In this document: positions 1 through 5,322 of the stretch, piece by piece
How the letters are laid out: every line of letters begins with the position of its first letter
Numbering within the stretch: the first letter of the stretch is position 1
Assembly (NCBI GenBank): GCA_028291445.1
Contig: JAQGIA010000483.1
Location: 1-5,322, forward strand
From: Belnapia sp.
GTDB taxonomy: Bacteria; Pseudomonadota; Alphaproteobacteria; Acetobacterales; Acetobacteraceae
Length of the DNA: 5,322 nucleotides
Reading direction: 5' to 3'
The notes under the pieces: model-generated
What the model was told of the DNA's origin: nothing
Seen by the model: only the letters and a program-made list of their open reading frames with translations
Database searches by the model: none
Translations under genes and position numbers: made by a program

Positions 1-572
1 CCCTCGGCATCGAGCCGGATATCCTGGTCTGCGCCAAGGCGCTGTCGGCTTCCTACCTGCCGATCTCGGCGGTGATGGTGAACGAGAAGGTTTTCCAGGG
101 CATCGCCGAAGGCTCCTCCACCATCGGTACCTGGGGCCATGGCTTCACCTATTCCGGCCATCCGGTGCCGGCCGCCGTCGCCATCGAGACGCTGAAGATC
201 TACGACGAGATGGACATGGGCGGGCATGTGGCGAAGGTGGGCGCCTATCTCCAGGCGCAGCTCCGCAGCCGTTTCGCCGATCATCCGCTGGTCGGCGAGG
301 TGCGCGGCACCGGCATGATCGGAGCGATCGAGCTGGTGGCCGACAAGGCGACGAAGCGTAATTTCGACCCGGCGCAGAAGGTCGGCATCCGCCTCACCAA
401 GGTCGGCGAGGAGAATGGTGTCATCCTCCGCTCGATGAGCAACGACAGCCTCGGCTTCTCGCCGCCGTTGATCATCACCGAGGAGGAAGTCGACGAGATG
501 CTGAACCGCTTCGGCAAGTCGCTCGACGAGATCATGGTGACGGTCCGCCGCGAGAGCCTCGCCGCGGTTTGA
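1..572 (+). CDS. Class III PLP-dependent aminotransferase (C-terminal part; 5' end outside window)
   Basis: The open frame enters from the left edge (first full codon at 3) and ends at TGA 570-572, giving 189 residues of a protein whose family is usually about 420-460 long. It begins just before the cofactor site: the segment PDILVCAKALSASYLPISAV carries the lysine (codon 36-38) expected to form the Schiff base with pyridoxal phosphate. Further on, HGFTYSGHPV contains the Thr (147-149) that contacts the cofactor phosphate, and VRGTGMIGAIEL plus the SPPLIITEEEVDEML tail are typical of the C-terminal domain of class III (omega-amino acid, putrescine or taurine type) aminotransferases. It would be a soluble, probably dimeric enzyme moving an amino group from an amine or omega-amino acid to a keto acid. 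The substrate cannot be told from this half. The stop overlaps the next gene's start, so the two are probably co-transcribed, but a role in polysaccharide synthesis is only inferred from position. Confidence 0.9.
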   Translation, partial: LGIEPDILVCAKALSASYLPISAVMVNEKVFQGIAEGSSTIGTWGHGFTYSGHPVPAAVAIETLKIYDEMDMGGHVAKVGAYLQAQLRSRFADHPLVGEVRGTGMIGAIELVADKATKRNFDPAQKVGIRLTKVGEENGVILRSMSNDSLGFSPPLIITEEEVDEMLNRFGKSLDEIMVTVRRESLAAV

Positions 573-1831
573 GCCCCCCTGATGCGGCGCGCCCAGACCG
601 GGGCGCGCCGAGCTTCCCCTTGGCCGTCGCCCTGGCTATCGCCCCGGCGGCCGGGGTGTTGCAATCCAAGGCCATCGCACCCATCGCCGCGGTGGCGTTG
701 CTCGGCTGCGTGCTGCTGCACTGGCGGCGCCATCGCAGCCTGCCCTGGCCACGTGGGTTGCTGGCCGGCCTCGCCCTCGGGCTGTTCGGCTGGGCGGCGG
801 TGACCGCGGCCTGGGCGCCGGACCCGTGGCGTGCCCTGGGCACCTCGGCGCAGCTCGGCGGTTTCGTGGCGCTCGGCATCGGCGCCGCCCGCGCGGTCGC
901 GGCCGATGCCGAGGCCGCGAAGCAACGCCTGCTGCGCAGCGCGACCGTTGGCCTGGTCGCTGGGCTGGCGCTCGCCGGCCTCGATGCCGTCACGGGGAAC
1001 GCCATCCGTGGTGCGGTGCGCGGGCTGCAGACCATTCCCTCCAGCCTCGCCTTCGGGCTCAAGCCGGCGGCCTCGGCCATGGCGCTGTGGTTGCCGCTGG
1101 TCGCCGCCGCGCCGCTGGCGCTTTGGCTGCGCGCCATGATCCTGCTGGGCGGGGCCGCGGTGCTGGTGCTGCTGCCGGGCGAATCCGCCAAGCTGGCGGT
1201 CGGCGCCGCCCTGCTGGTCGGCAGCGTGGCGCTGGTGCTGCCACGGCGAATGGCGGTGCTGCTCGGTGCCGGGCTGGCCGTCGCCATCGTCGCCATGCCC
1301 ATCGTGCTCGGCCCGCTGCTGGCGCGCGGCATTCCGGCGGCCGGCATTCCACCTTCGGCGGCGCATCGGTTGCTGATCTGGGATTTCGTCATCGGCCGCA
1401 TCGCCGAGAAACCACTGCTCGGCTGGGGGATGGACTCCAGCCGCAGCATCCCCGGCCATCGCGACCACCCGGCGCCGGAGGTGCTGGCCCGCTTCGGCCT
1501 GGATGGCACCGCTACTCCCTATTGGATGGCCGGGGCCGAATTGCTGCCACTGCATCCGCACAACGGCGCGCTGCAATTGCGACTGGAACTCGGCTGGCCG
1601 GGCGTGCTGCTGGCGGCCGCCATGGCGGCGCTGCTGGCGCTGGCCTGCCGCGGCGCGGTGCCGCTGGCGATGCTGGCGGCCGGCGCGGTCACCGCCATGC
1701 TGAGCTTTGGCGCCTGGCAGGAATGGTGGGTCGGGGCGGAATTGCTCGCCCTGGCGGCCGCGGCCGGGGTTCCTCGGCCGGTCCGCCCGGAAGCCTGTCC
1801 TGGCCCCTATCCGGCCTCGGGCAGTCTGTAG
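569..1831 (+). CDS. O-antigen ligase / Wzy-type polymerase family membrane protein
   Basis: This 420-residue protein is strongly hydrophobic, with roughly ten to twelve predicted membrane segments: several between residues 17 and 250, then a large polar, probably periplasmic loop at about 255-340, then about three more near 345-402. The loop carries the Wzy_C/O-antigen ligase signature: RLLIWDFVIGRIAEKPLLGWG (Arg267 to Gly287) followed by HPHNGALQLRLELGWPGV, with His331-Asn332-Gly333 and Glu340. In WaaL-type ligases the loop Arg and His residues are essential for transferring lipid-linked glycan to lipid A core. Relatives polymerise O-units or modify other glycans, and sequence alone does not separate these roles. 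The chosen start is TTG 569, which overlaps the upstream TGA (TTGA); it leaves a short polar N-terminus before the first membrane segment. A weak GAGAG lies at 552-556. There is no better ATG in frame, so the exact start is uncertain. No glycosyltransferase is visible nearby. Confidence 0.87.
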   Translation: MSPPDAARPDRGAPSFPLAVALAIAPAAGVLQSKAIAPIAAVALLGCVLLHWRRHRSLPWPRGLLAGLALGLFGWAAVTAAWAPDPWRALGTSAQLGGFVALGIGAARAVAADAEAAKQRLLRSATVGLVAGLALAGLDAVTGNAIRGAVRGLQTIPSSLAFGLKPAASAMALWLPLVAAAPLALWLRAMILLGGAAVLVLLPGESAKLAVGAALLVGSVALVLPRRMAVLLGAGLAVAIVAMPIVLGPLLARGIPAAGIPPSAAHRLLIWDFVIGRIAEKPLLGWGMDSSRSIPGHRDHPAPEVLARFGLDGTATPYWMAGAELLPLHPHNGALQLRLELGWPGVLLAAAMAALLALACRGAVPLAMLAAGAVTAMLSFGAWQEWWVGAELLALAAAAGVPRPVRPEACPGPYPASGSL

Positions 1832-1870
1832 CTTGATCCCCCGGCGCGCTGGACGCAGTCGGGCAGCGGC

Positions 1871-1896
1871 CGGTACAACGCGCCACGGTTGTGCCG
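1871..1896 (+). promoter_or_regulatory. Hairpin in the leader of the HAD phosphatase gene
   Basis: CGGTACAAC (1871-1879) pairs with GTTGTGCCG (1888-1896) over nine base pairs, one of them a G-U wobble in RNA, around an eight-base loop. It ends 18 bases before ATG 1915 and leaves the purine-rich 1901-1906 site free. It lacks a U-tract, so it could be an RNA-stability or processing element, a factor-dependent stop signal, an operator-like dyad, or chance in G+C-rich DNA. It would bury the alternative GTG codon at 1891. Confidence 0.35.
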
Positions 1897-1900
1897 ATCC

Positions 1901-1906
1901 GGGGAA
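1901..1906 (+). promoter_or_regulatory. Likely ribosome-binding site for the HAD phosphatase gene
   Basis: GGGGAA lies eight bases before ATG 1915, a normal Shine-Dalgarno distance, although the match to AGGAGG is only moderate. It supports ATG 1915 over GTG 1891, which lies upstream of this site. Confidence 0.45.
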
Positions 1907-1914
1907 CCCGCCGC

Positions 1915-2289
1915 ATGCAGCGACTCGTGCTTGACCTGGACGGCACCCTCACCGAGGACGACCCCGCGCTGGCCTACCCGGACAAGCGGCCGAACCTGCC
2001 GCTGGTCGAACAACTCCGCCGCTACAAGGCGGCAGGCTTCACCATCATCGTCCAGTCCGCCCGCAACATGCGGACCCACCAGGGCAACATCGGGCTGATC
2101 AACGCCCAGACCCTGCCGGTGATCATCGACTGGCTGCGCCGCCACGACATCCCCTTCGACGAAGTCCACATCGGCAAGCCCTGGTGCGGCACCGAGGGCT
2201 TCTACGTCGACGACCGCGCCATCCGCCCGGATGAATTCGTCAGGCTCAGCCTCGCCGAGATCCATGCGCTGATCGGCCACCGGCCATGA
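1915..2289 (+). CDS. HAD-superfamily phosphatase, EcbF/BcbF-like capsule biosynthesis type
   Basis: This is a small (124-residue) capless HAD-fold hydrolase. All four HAD motifs are visible: I, LDLDGTL with nucleophile Asp7 and acid/base Asp9; II, Ser48 in IVQSARNMRT; III, Lys88 in HIGKPWCG; IV, Asp99-Asp100 in FYVDDRAIRP. The blocks SARNMRTHQGNIG, TLPVIIDWL and GKPWCGTEGFYVDDRAIRPDEF match what I know of the EcbF/BcbF capsule-locus phosphatase family of Pasteurellaceae. Such enzymes are expected to remove phosphate from a small cytoplasmic metabolite, but the substrate is not established from sequence. ATG 1915 is preferred because the first beta strand (MQRLVLDLDG) starts there and an RBS-like GGGGAA precedes it; GTG 1891 would add eight residues with no family support. 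Its stop overlaps the next start (ATGA, 2286-2289), so the two are translationally coupled. Confidence 0.88.
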   Translation: MQRLVLDLDGTLTEDDPALAYPDKRPNLPLVEQLRRYKAAGFTIIVQSARNMRTHQGNIGLINAQTLPVIIDWLRRHDIPFDEVHIGKPWCGTEGFYVDDRAIRPDEFVRLSLAEIHALIGHRP

Positions 2290-3896
2290 GTGGCACGGCC
2301 GGCATCTGGCTGATCATGTCGAGCGCCTATGTCGGCGCCGAGCTCGCCGCCGAATTCGGCAAGCTGCCGCCGGCCTTCCTGCCGGTCGGCACGGCGCGGC
2401 TTTACGAATACCATTTTGCCCGGCTCGGCCCGCGCCGCCCGGTCTATTTCACCCTGCCGGAAAGCTTCGAGCTGCCGGAGGAGGATCGCCGCCGGCTGGT
2501 CGAGCTGGGGGTGACGCTGCTGCCGCTGCCGGACGAGCTCCGGCTGGGCGAGGCGGTGGTCTATGCGGCGAACAGCATCGGCGGCCCGGACCAGCCGCTG
2601 CGCATCCTGCACGGCGATACGCTGATCGACGACCTGCCGCTCGATGCGGTGGATACCATCGCCCTGGCCGACAATGCCGATGGCTACTCCTGGGCCGAGG
2701 TCGAGCTGTCCGGCGACCAGGTGCGCGCGCTGGAGACCATTCCCGCCGGCAGCGAACGCGCCGCCGGCCGGCCGGTCGCCGCCGGCTACTTCGCATTTGC
2801 CAGCAGCGCGGCCCTGGTCCGCGCCATCACTCGCGCGCGTGGCGACTTCATCGGCGGTATCAACCGCTATGCCGCCGAACGGCCGGTCCAGGCGCCGAGG
2901 GTAGAAAGCTGGTTCGACTTCGGCCACGCGCAGACCTACTTCCGTTCCCGCCGCGCGGTCACCACGGCACGGTCCTTCAATACCCTCCGACTCGATGGCC
3001 GCACCGCCCGCAAGGCCAGCGCCGATACCACGAAGATGCAAGCCGAGGCGCATTGGCTGCGCGGCGTGCCGCCGGCGATCCAGCTATTCGCCGCCCGCGT
3101 GCTCGATGCCGGTGAGGTGGATGGCCAAGCTTTTTACGAGACCGAATACCAATACATCCCGACCCTGGCGGAGCTTTTCGTCTTCGGCGCGGTCAGCCGG
3201 CCGGTCTGGCGCCGCATCCTGGACTCCTGCGCCGAATTCCTCAGGCTCTGTGCGCGTGAGACGGGTCCAGGCAGCGGCACCGCGATGCTGCGACAGTTGG
3301 CCATCGGCAAGACCACCACCCGACTAGAGGATTTCGCCCAGACCGCCGGCTTCGACATCGACCACCCCTTGAGCTTTGCCGGCCGCCCTTTTCCATCGCT
3401 CAGCGTCATCGCGGCGACGCTGGCCGGCATCCTCGACCGCGCCGCGGACCGGCCCAGCGTGGTGATGCATGGCGATTTCTGCTTCAGCAATATCCTGTTC
3501 GACTCGCGCACCCGCCGCATCAAGGTGATCGACCCGCGCGGCTATATCGAGACCGGCACGCCAAGCCTGCAGGGCGACCAGCGCTACGATCTGGCGAAGC
3601 TGGCGCATTCCATCATCGGCCGCTACGACAGCATCATCGCTGGCCGCTACGCCATGTCCGCCAACGACGGCTACCGGCTCTCGATCAACTTCGAGGCGAC
3701 GCCGCAGCAGGCCTGGCTGGAACGCCTGTTCGAGGAGCGGGTGGTGGCCGCCAGCGGCGCCGACCGGCGCGAGGTTCAGGCGGTGGCCGTCTCGCTGTTC
3801 CTGTCGATGCTGCCGCTGCACGCCGACCGGCCGGATCGCCAGCGCGCCTTCATCGCCAATGCGCTACGGCTTTTCGGCCAGATGGAGGGTGCATGA
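2286..3896 (+). CDS. Fusion of nucleotidyltransferase-like domain and APH-family kinase (capsule/LPS precursor enzyme)
   Basis: This 536-residue soluble protein has two parts. Residues about 5-225 resemble a sugar-phosphate nucleotidyltransferase (GT-A fold): EFGKLPPAFLPVG (23-35) stands where the usual PKxLLPVG is, LRILHGDTLIDDLPL carries a probable metal Asp111, and WFDFGH (209-214) fits the second acidic site. The glycine-rich GxGTR loop is absent (SSAYVGAEL instead) and the usual catalytic Lys position is Pro29, so nucleotide transfer may be weakened or lost, or Lys26 may compensate. Residues about 235-525 form an aminoglycoside-phosphotransferase/choline-kinase type domain: VVMHGDFCFSNILF with catalytic Asp397 and Asn402, then IKVIDPRG with Mg-binding Asp416. 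It probably phosphorylates a small alcohol, amino alcohol or sugar. Both ends overlap neighbours by ATGA, and no clear RBS precedes ATG 2286, so translation likely depends on coupling. The substrate is unknown. The arrangement recalls the choline kinase/cytidylyltransferase pair LicA/LicC only by analogy. Confidence 0.8.
   Translation: MSGTAGIWLIMSSAYVGAELAAEFGKLPPAFLPVGTARLYEYHFARLGPRRPVYFTLPESFELPEEDRRRLVELGVTLLPLPDELRLGEAVVYAANSIGGPDQPLRILHGDTLIDDLPLDAVDTIALADNADGYSWAEVELSGDQVRALETIPAGSERAAGRPVAAGYFAFASSAALVRAITRARGDFIGGINRYAAERPVQAPRVESWFDFGHAQTYFRSRRAVTTARSFNTLRLDGRTARKASADTTKMQAEAHWLRGVPPAIQLFAARVLDAGEVDGQAFYETEYQYIPTLAELFVFGAVSRPVWRRILDSCAEFLRLCARETGPGSGTAMLRQLAIGKTTTRLEDFAQTAGFDIDHPLSFAGRPFPSLSVIAATLAGILDRAADRPSVVMHGDFCFSNILFDSRTRRIKVIDPRGYIETGTPSLQGDQRYDLAKLAHSIIGRYDSIIAGRYAMSANDGYRLSINFEATPQQAWLERLFEERVVAASGADRREVQAVAVSLFLSMLPLHADRPDRQRAFIANALRLFGQMEGA
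3884..3889 (+). promoter_or_regulatory. Ribosome-binding site for the stand-alone nucleotidyltransferase, unusually close
   Basis: GGAGGG, a strong Shine-Dalgarno core, ends only three bases before ATG 3893, closer than the usual five to nine. It sits inside the end of the preceding gene. The next in-frame ATG (3908) would remove the first beta strand (MIIIP), so ATG 3893 is kept as the start. Coupled re-initiation at the ATGA overlap may make the tight spacing tolerable. Confidence 0.4.
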
Positions 3897-4612
3897 TCAT
3901 CATCCCCATGGCGGGGCTATCGCGCCGCTTCGCCGAGGCCGGCTACGCGCTACCGAAGTACATGCTGCCGCTGCATGGCCGCAGCGTCTTCGCCCATGCG
4001 ATCGGCAGCTTCGCCAGCTGCTTCGCGGACCGGCCCTTCCTGTTCATCGCCCGCGACATCGCCGGCACCGCGGATTTCATCGCGGGCGAATGCGCCGCGC
4101 TCGGCATCGCCGATGCCCGGGTGGCGCTGCTGACCGCGCCCACCGCCGGCCAGGCGGAGACGGTGGCGCTCGGCCTCGCCGGGGCCGCAGTGCCCGAAGC
4201 CATGCCGCTGACCATCTTCAACATCGACACCTTCCGCCCCGGCTTCCGCTTCCCGGAGACAATCTGGTTCGCGGCTTCGGACGGCTATCTGGAAGTATTC
4301 CGCGGTGGCGGCGCGAACTGGTCCTATGTCCGCCCGGCGCCGGGTGCCGAACCGCTGGCGCTGGAGACCGCGGAAAAGCGGCCGATCTCCGATCTCTGCT
4401 GCACCGGCCTCTATCACTTCGCCCGGACCGGGGATTTCCACGCTGCGCTGGCCGCCGAACGCGCCGCGCCCAGCGCGCCGGAGCTTTACGTGGCGCCGCT
4501 CTACAACCACCTGATCCGGCGTGGTGGCCGCATCCACTACCAGACCGTCGCAGCGGAGGAGGTGGTGTTCTGCGGCATCCCGGCCGAATACGAGGCACTG
4601 TTACAGACCTAG
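3893..4612 (+). CDS. Nucleotidyltransferase (NTP-transferase family), probable surface-glycan precursor enzyme
   Basis: This 239-residue protein is a complete GT-A fold nucleotidyltransferase. MIIIPMAGLSRRF (1-13) is the nucleotide-binding loop, LPKYMLPLHG (20-29) carries Lys22 at the catalytic position, TAPTAGQAETVALGL resembles the base-recognition segment, and FNIDTFRPGF (109-118) has metal-binding Asp112. It would transfer a nucleotide from NTP to a phosphorylated small molecule, releasing pyrophosphate in the cytoplasm. The length of about 240 is typical of compact cytidylyltransferases such as LicC or of short sugar-1-phosphate enzymes. It is the last gene of the coupled cassette and starts inside the kinase fusion gene (ATGA, 3893-3896), so it probably activates that kinase's product. 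This is inference, as neither the nucleotide nor the acceptor can be read directly. Unlike the N-terminal domain of its neighbour, its active-site motifs look intact. The TAG stop (4610-4612) lies within the first inverted repeat. Confidence 0.85.
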   Translation: MIIIPMAGLSRRFAEAGYALPKYMLPLHGRSVFAHAIGSFASCFADRPFLFIARDIAGTADFIAGECAALGIADARVALLTAPTAGQAETVALGLAGAAVPEAMPLTIFNIDTFRPGFRFPETIWFAASDGYLEVFRGGGANWSYVRPAPGAEPLALETAEKRPISDLCCTGLYHFARTGDFHAALAAERAAPSAPELYVAPLYNHLIRRGGRIHYQTVAAEEVVFCGIPAEYEALLQT

Positions 4613-4652
4613 AGTGCAATCCGTTCGAAACGGCCCATGGAATGCACTCTGG
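4609..4652. repeat. Imperfect palindrome overlapping the stop codon; possible dispersed intergenic repeat or terminator
   Basis: AGAGTGCAATCC (4611-4622) and GGAATGCACTCT (4639-4650) are inverted copies with one mismatch, including eight perfect outer pairs. In RNA the stem can extend by one wobble and one C-G pair to 4609 and 4652. A second inner dyad, CCGTT (4621-4625) and AACGG (4629-4633), shares the centre. The left arm begins within the nucleotidyltransferase TAG. From memory, elements of the form AGAGTGCAATCC...GGATTGCACTCT recur between genes in alphaproteobacterial genomes, so this may be one copy of a mobile palindromic family. No T-run follows, so efficient intrinsic termination is not obvious. 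Confidence 0.6.
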
Positions 4653-4675
4653 CCAGTTGTTCTGGTGAACAAATT

Positions 4676-4706
4676 ACCCCTGCCGGATGATTCCATCCGT
4701 TGGGGT
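4676..4706. terminator. Hairpin between convergent genes, probable bidirectional transcription terminator
   Basis: ACCCC (4676-4680) pairs with GGGGT (4702-4706), and inside it CGGATG (4684-4689) pairs perfectly with CATCCG (4694-4699) around the loop ATTC; a small internal bulge separates the two stems. On the minus strand the hairpin starts five bases after the arabinose-5-phosphate isomerase stop and is followed by TAATTTG, a weak T-rich tail. On the plus strand it is followed by TTG. The position between two converging genes and the stem strength suggest termination in one or both directions, although the T-tracts are poor. Confidence 0.5.
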
Positions 4707-4711
4707 TTGCT

Positions 4712-5322
4712 CTAGGCAACTCCCGCCGACAGCAGCTGCTGCACATGCAGCACCCCCACCGGCCGCCGCCCTTCCTGCACCACCAGCACGTTGATCTTCC
4801 GCGCATTCATATCGGCCAGCGCGGCGCTCGCCACCTCGCCCGGCACGGTGTGCCGCGGCGATGGCGTCATCACCGCCGCCACCTTCTCCGCCAGAATCCC
4901 CGGATGCATGTGCCGCCGCAGATCGCCATCGGTGATGATGCCGGCCACATCGCCGGCCGCATCCACCACCACGGCGCAGCCCAGGTTGTGACTGGTCATG
5001 GTTATGATCGCCTGGGACATGTCGGCATCGACGCGAACCAGCGGCAGCGCCGCGCCGCCCTGCATTACCTCCGCCACCGTCAGCAGCTGCGCGCCGAGCT
5101 TCCCGCCGGGATGGAAGCGATGGAACTCGGCCGGGGTGAAGCCGCGTCGTTCCAGCAGCGCCATGGCCAGGGCATCGCCCAGCGCCATCTGCACCAGCGT
5201 GCTGGTGGTCGGCGCCAGCCCATGCGGGCAGGCCTCGACCACCGGCGGCAGGAGCAGCGGGATATCCGCGGCGCGGCCGAGCGCGCTCTCGGCCCCGCCG
5301 GTGATGGCGATCAGGGTCACGC
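4712..5322 (-). CDS. kdsD: Arabinose-5-phosphate isomerase, KdsD/KpsF family (C-terminal part; 5' end beyond right edge)
   Basis: The minus-strand frame runs from the right edge to TAG (4714-4712), giving about 203 residues of a protein normally around 320-330 long; roughly the first 120 residues are missing. GTG at 5320 is an internal valine, not a start. The visible part begins late in the SIS (sugar isomerase) domain: VTLIAITGGAESALGRAADIPLLL, then VEACPHGLAPTTST and FHRFHPGGKLG, which carry the conserved Glu and His implicated in catalysis in this family. Two CBS domains follow: one from VAEVMQGG to the hallmark IITDGDLRRHM, the second from VAAVMTPSPRHTV to VGVLHVQQLL. The enzyme converts ribulose-5-phosphate to arabinose-5-phosphate, the first committed step toward CMP-Kdo for LPS core and, in some loci, capsule linkers; the CBS pair may bind a regulatory ligand. 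It converges on the glycan cassette. The capsule-associated paralog KpsF and sorbitol-type GutQ cannot be separated from KdsD by sequence alone, so the symbol is tentative. Confidence 0.9.
   Translation of the reverse strand, partial: VTLIAITGGAESALGRAADIPLLLPPVVEACPHGLAPTTSTLVQMALGDALAMALLERRGFTPAEFHRFHPGGKLGAQLLTVAEVMQGGAALPLVRVDADMSQAIITMTSHNLGCAVVVDAAGDVAGIITDGDLRRHMHPGILAEKVAAVMTPSPRHTVPGEVASAALADMNARKINVLVVQEGRRPVGVLHVQQLLSAGVA

Larger units (their letters stand above)
1832..1914 (+). other. Intergenic leader before the HAD phosphatase gene
   Basis: This 83-bp gap is the only plus-strand break between genes in the window. It holds the hairpin at 1871-1896 and a likely ribosome-binding site at 1901-1906. 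No convincing sigma-70 promoter was found: TTGATC at 1833-1838 and TACAAC at 1874-1879 are 35 bp apart, which is too far. The hairpin has no following T-run, so there is no clear intrinsic terminator for the upstream gene. Read-through from the membrane-protein gene is therefore possible. Confidence 0.5.

Noticed and set aside
281..1576. Long minus-strand open frame (431 codons) opposite the aminotransferase and membrane-protein genes
   Set aside because: Its product is rich in Arg, Gln, Gly and His with no recognisable fold, as expected of an antisense shadow in G+C-rich DNA; the plus-strand genes have clear family motifs.
826..1836. Plus-strand open frame of 336 codons in another frame of the membrane-protein gene
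   Set aside because: Low-complexity Arg/Gly/Ala product with no motif; the overlapping frame carries the O-antigen ligase signature and membrane segments.
1833..1879. Possible sigma-70 promoter (TTGATC with TACAAC)
   Set aside because: The two boxes are 35 bp apart instead of about 17, and no suitable -35 box is found at the right distance from TACAAC.
1891..1914. GTG 1891 as the start of the HAD phosphatase
   Set aside because: It lies inside the leader stem, has no RBS, and adds residues before the first beta strand that the family does not have.
2202..3053. Minus-strand open frame of 283 codons
   Set aside because: Antisense shadow of the phosphatase and fusion genes; no domain visible.
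2286..3896. Antibiotic (aminoglycoside) resistance kinase
   Set aside because: Only the general APH fold is shared; the NTase fusion and the capsule-type neighbours point to precursor synthesis.
3859..4668. Plus-strand open frame of 269 codons overlapping the NTase gene
   Set aside because: Arg/His/Pro-rich shadow without family features; the other frame has intact NTase motifs and an ATGA-coupled start.
5318..5320. GTG as a start codon for the minus-strand isomerase
   Set aside because: It falls in the middle of the SIS domain, where the family has a valine; the frame continues beyond the window edge.

Overview
The window is compact, very G+C-rich bacterial DNA, about two-thirds G+C or more by eye. 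The protein styles, codon use and tight overlapping genes suggest an alphaproteobacterium, possibly of the Rhodospirillales type. The genus cannot be fixed from this sequence. All the content with a recognisable pathway points to a surface-polysaccharide (LPS O-antigen or capsule) locus.

Layout from left to right: (1) the 3' end of a class III PLP-dependent aminotransferase gene (1-572, +). (2) An O-antigen ligase/polymerase-type polytopic membrane protein (569-1831, +), whose TTG start overlaps the previous stop in a TTGA. (3) A short 83-bp gap holding a hairpin and a ribosome-binding site. (4) A three-gene, translationally coupled cassette: a small HAD phosphatase of the EcbF/BcbF capsule type (1915-2289), a fusion of a nucleotidyltransferase-like domain with an aminoglycoside-phosphotransferase-type kinase domain (2286-3896), and a stand-alone nucleotidyltransferase (3893-4612). 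Both junctions in the cassette are ATGA overlaps. (5) A 99-bp convergent intergenic region made almost entirely of two inverted repeats. (6) On the minus strand, the C-terminal two-thirds of a KdsD/KpsF-type arabinose-5-phosphate isomerase (end of the SIS domain plus two CBS domains), which runs off the right edge.

How they may work together (inference): the phosphatase, kinase and nucleotidyltransferases together form the kind of enzyme set that makes a nucleotide-activated small building block (sugar, alditol or amino-alcohol phosphate) for a surface glycan. The aminotransferase may supply an amino group, but its link to the glycan is only positional. The membrane protein would polymerise the glycan or ligate it to its acceptor. 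KdsD/KpsF begins the Kdo pathway, supplying a sugar used in LPS inner core and in many capsule linkers. The substrate of the three-gene cassette cannot be read from the sequence, and this cassette is the most interesting part of the window. No RNA genes, CRISPR arrays, insertion sequences or phage genes were seen.
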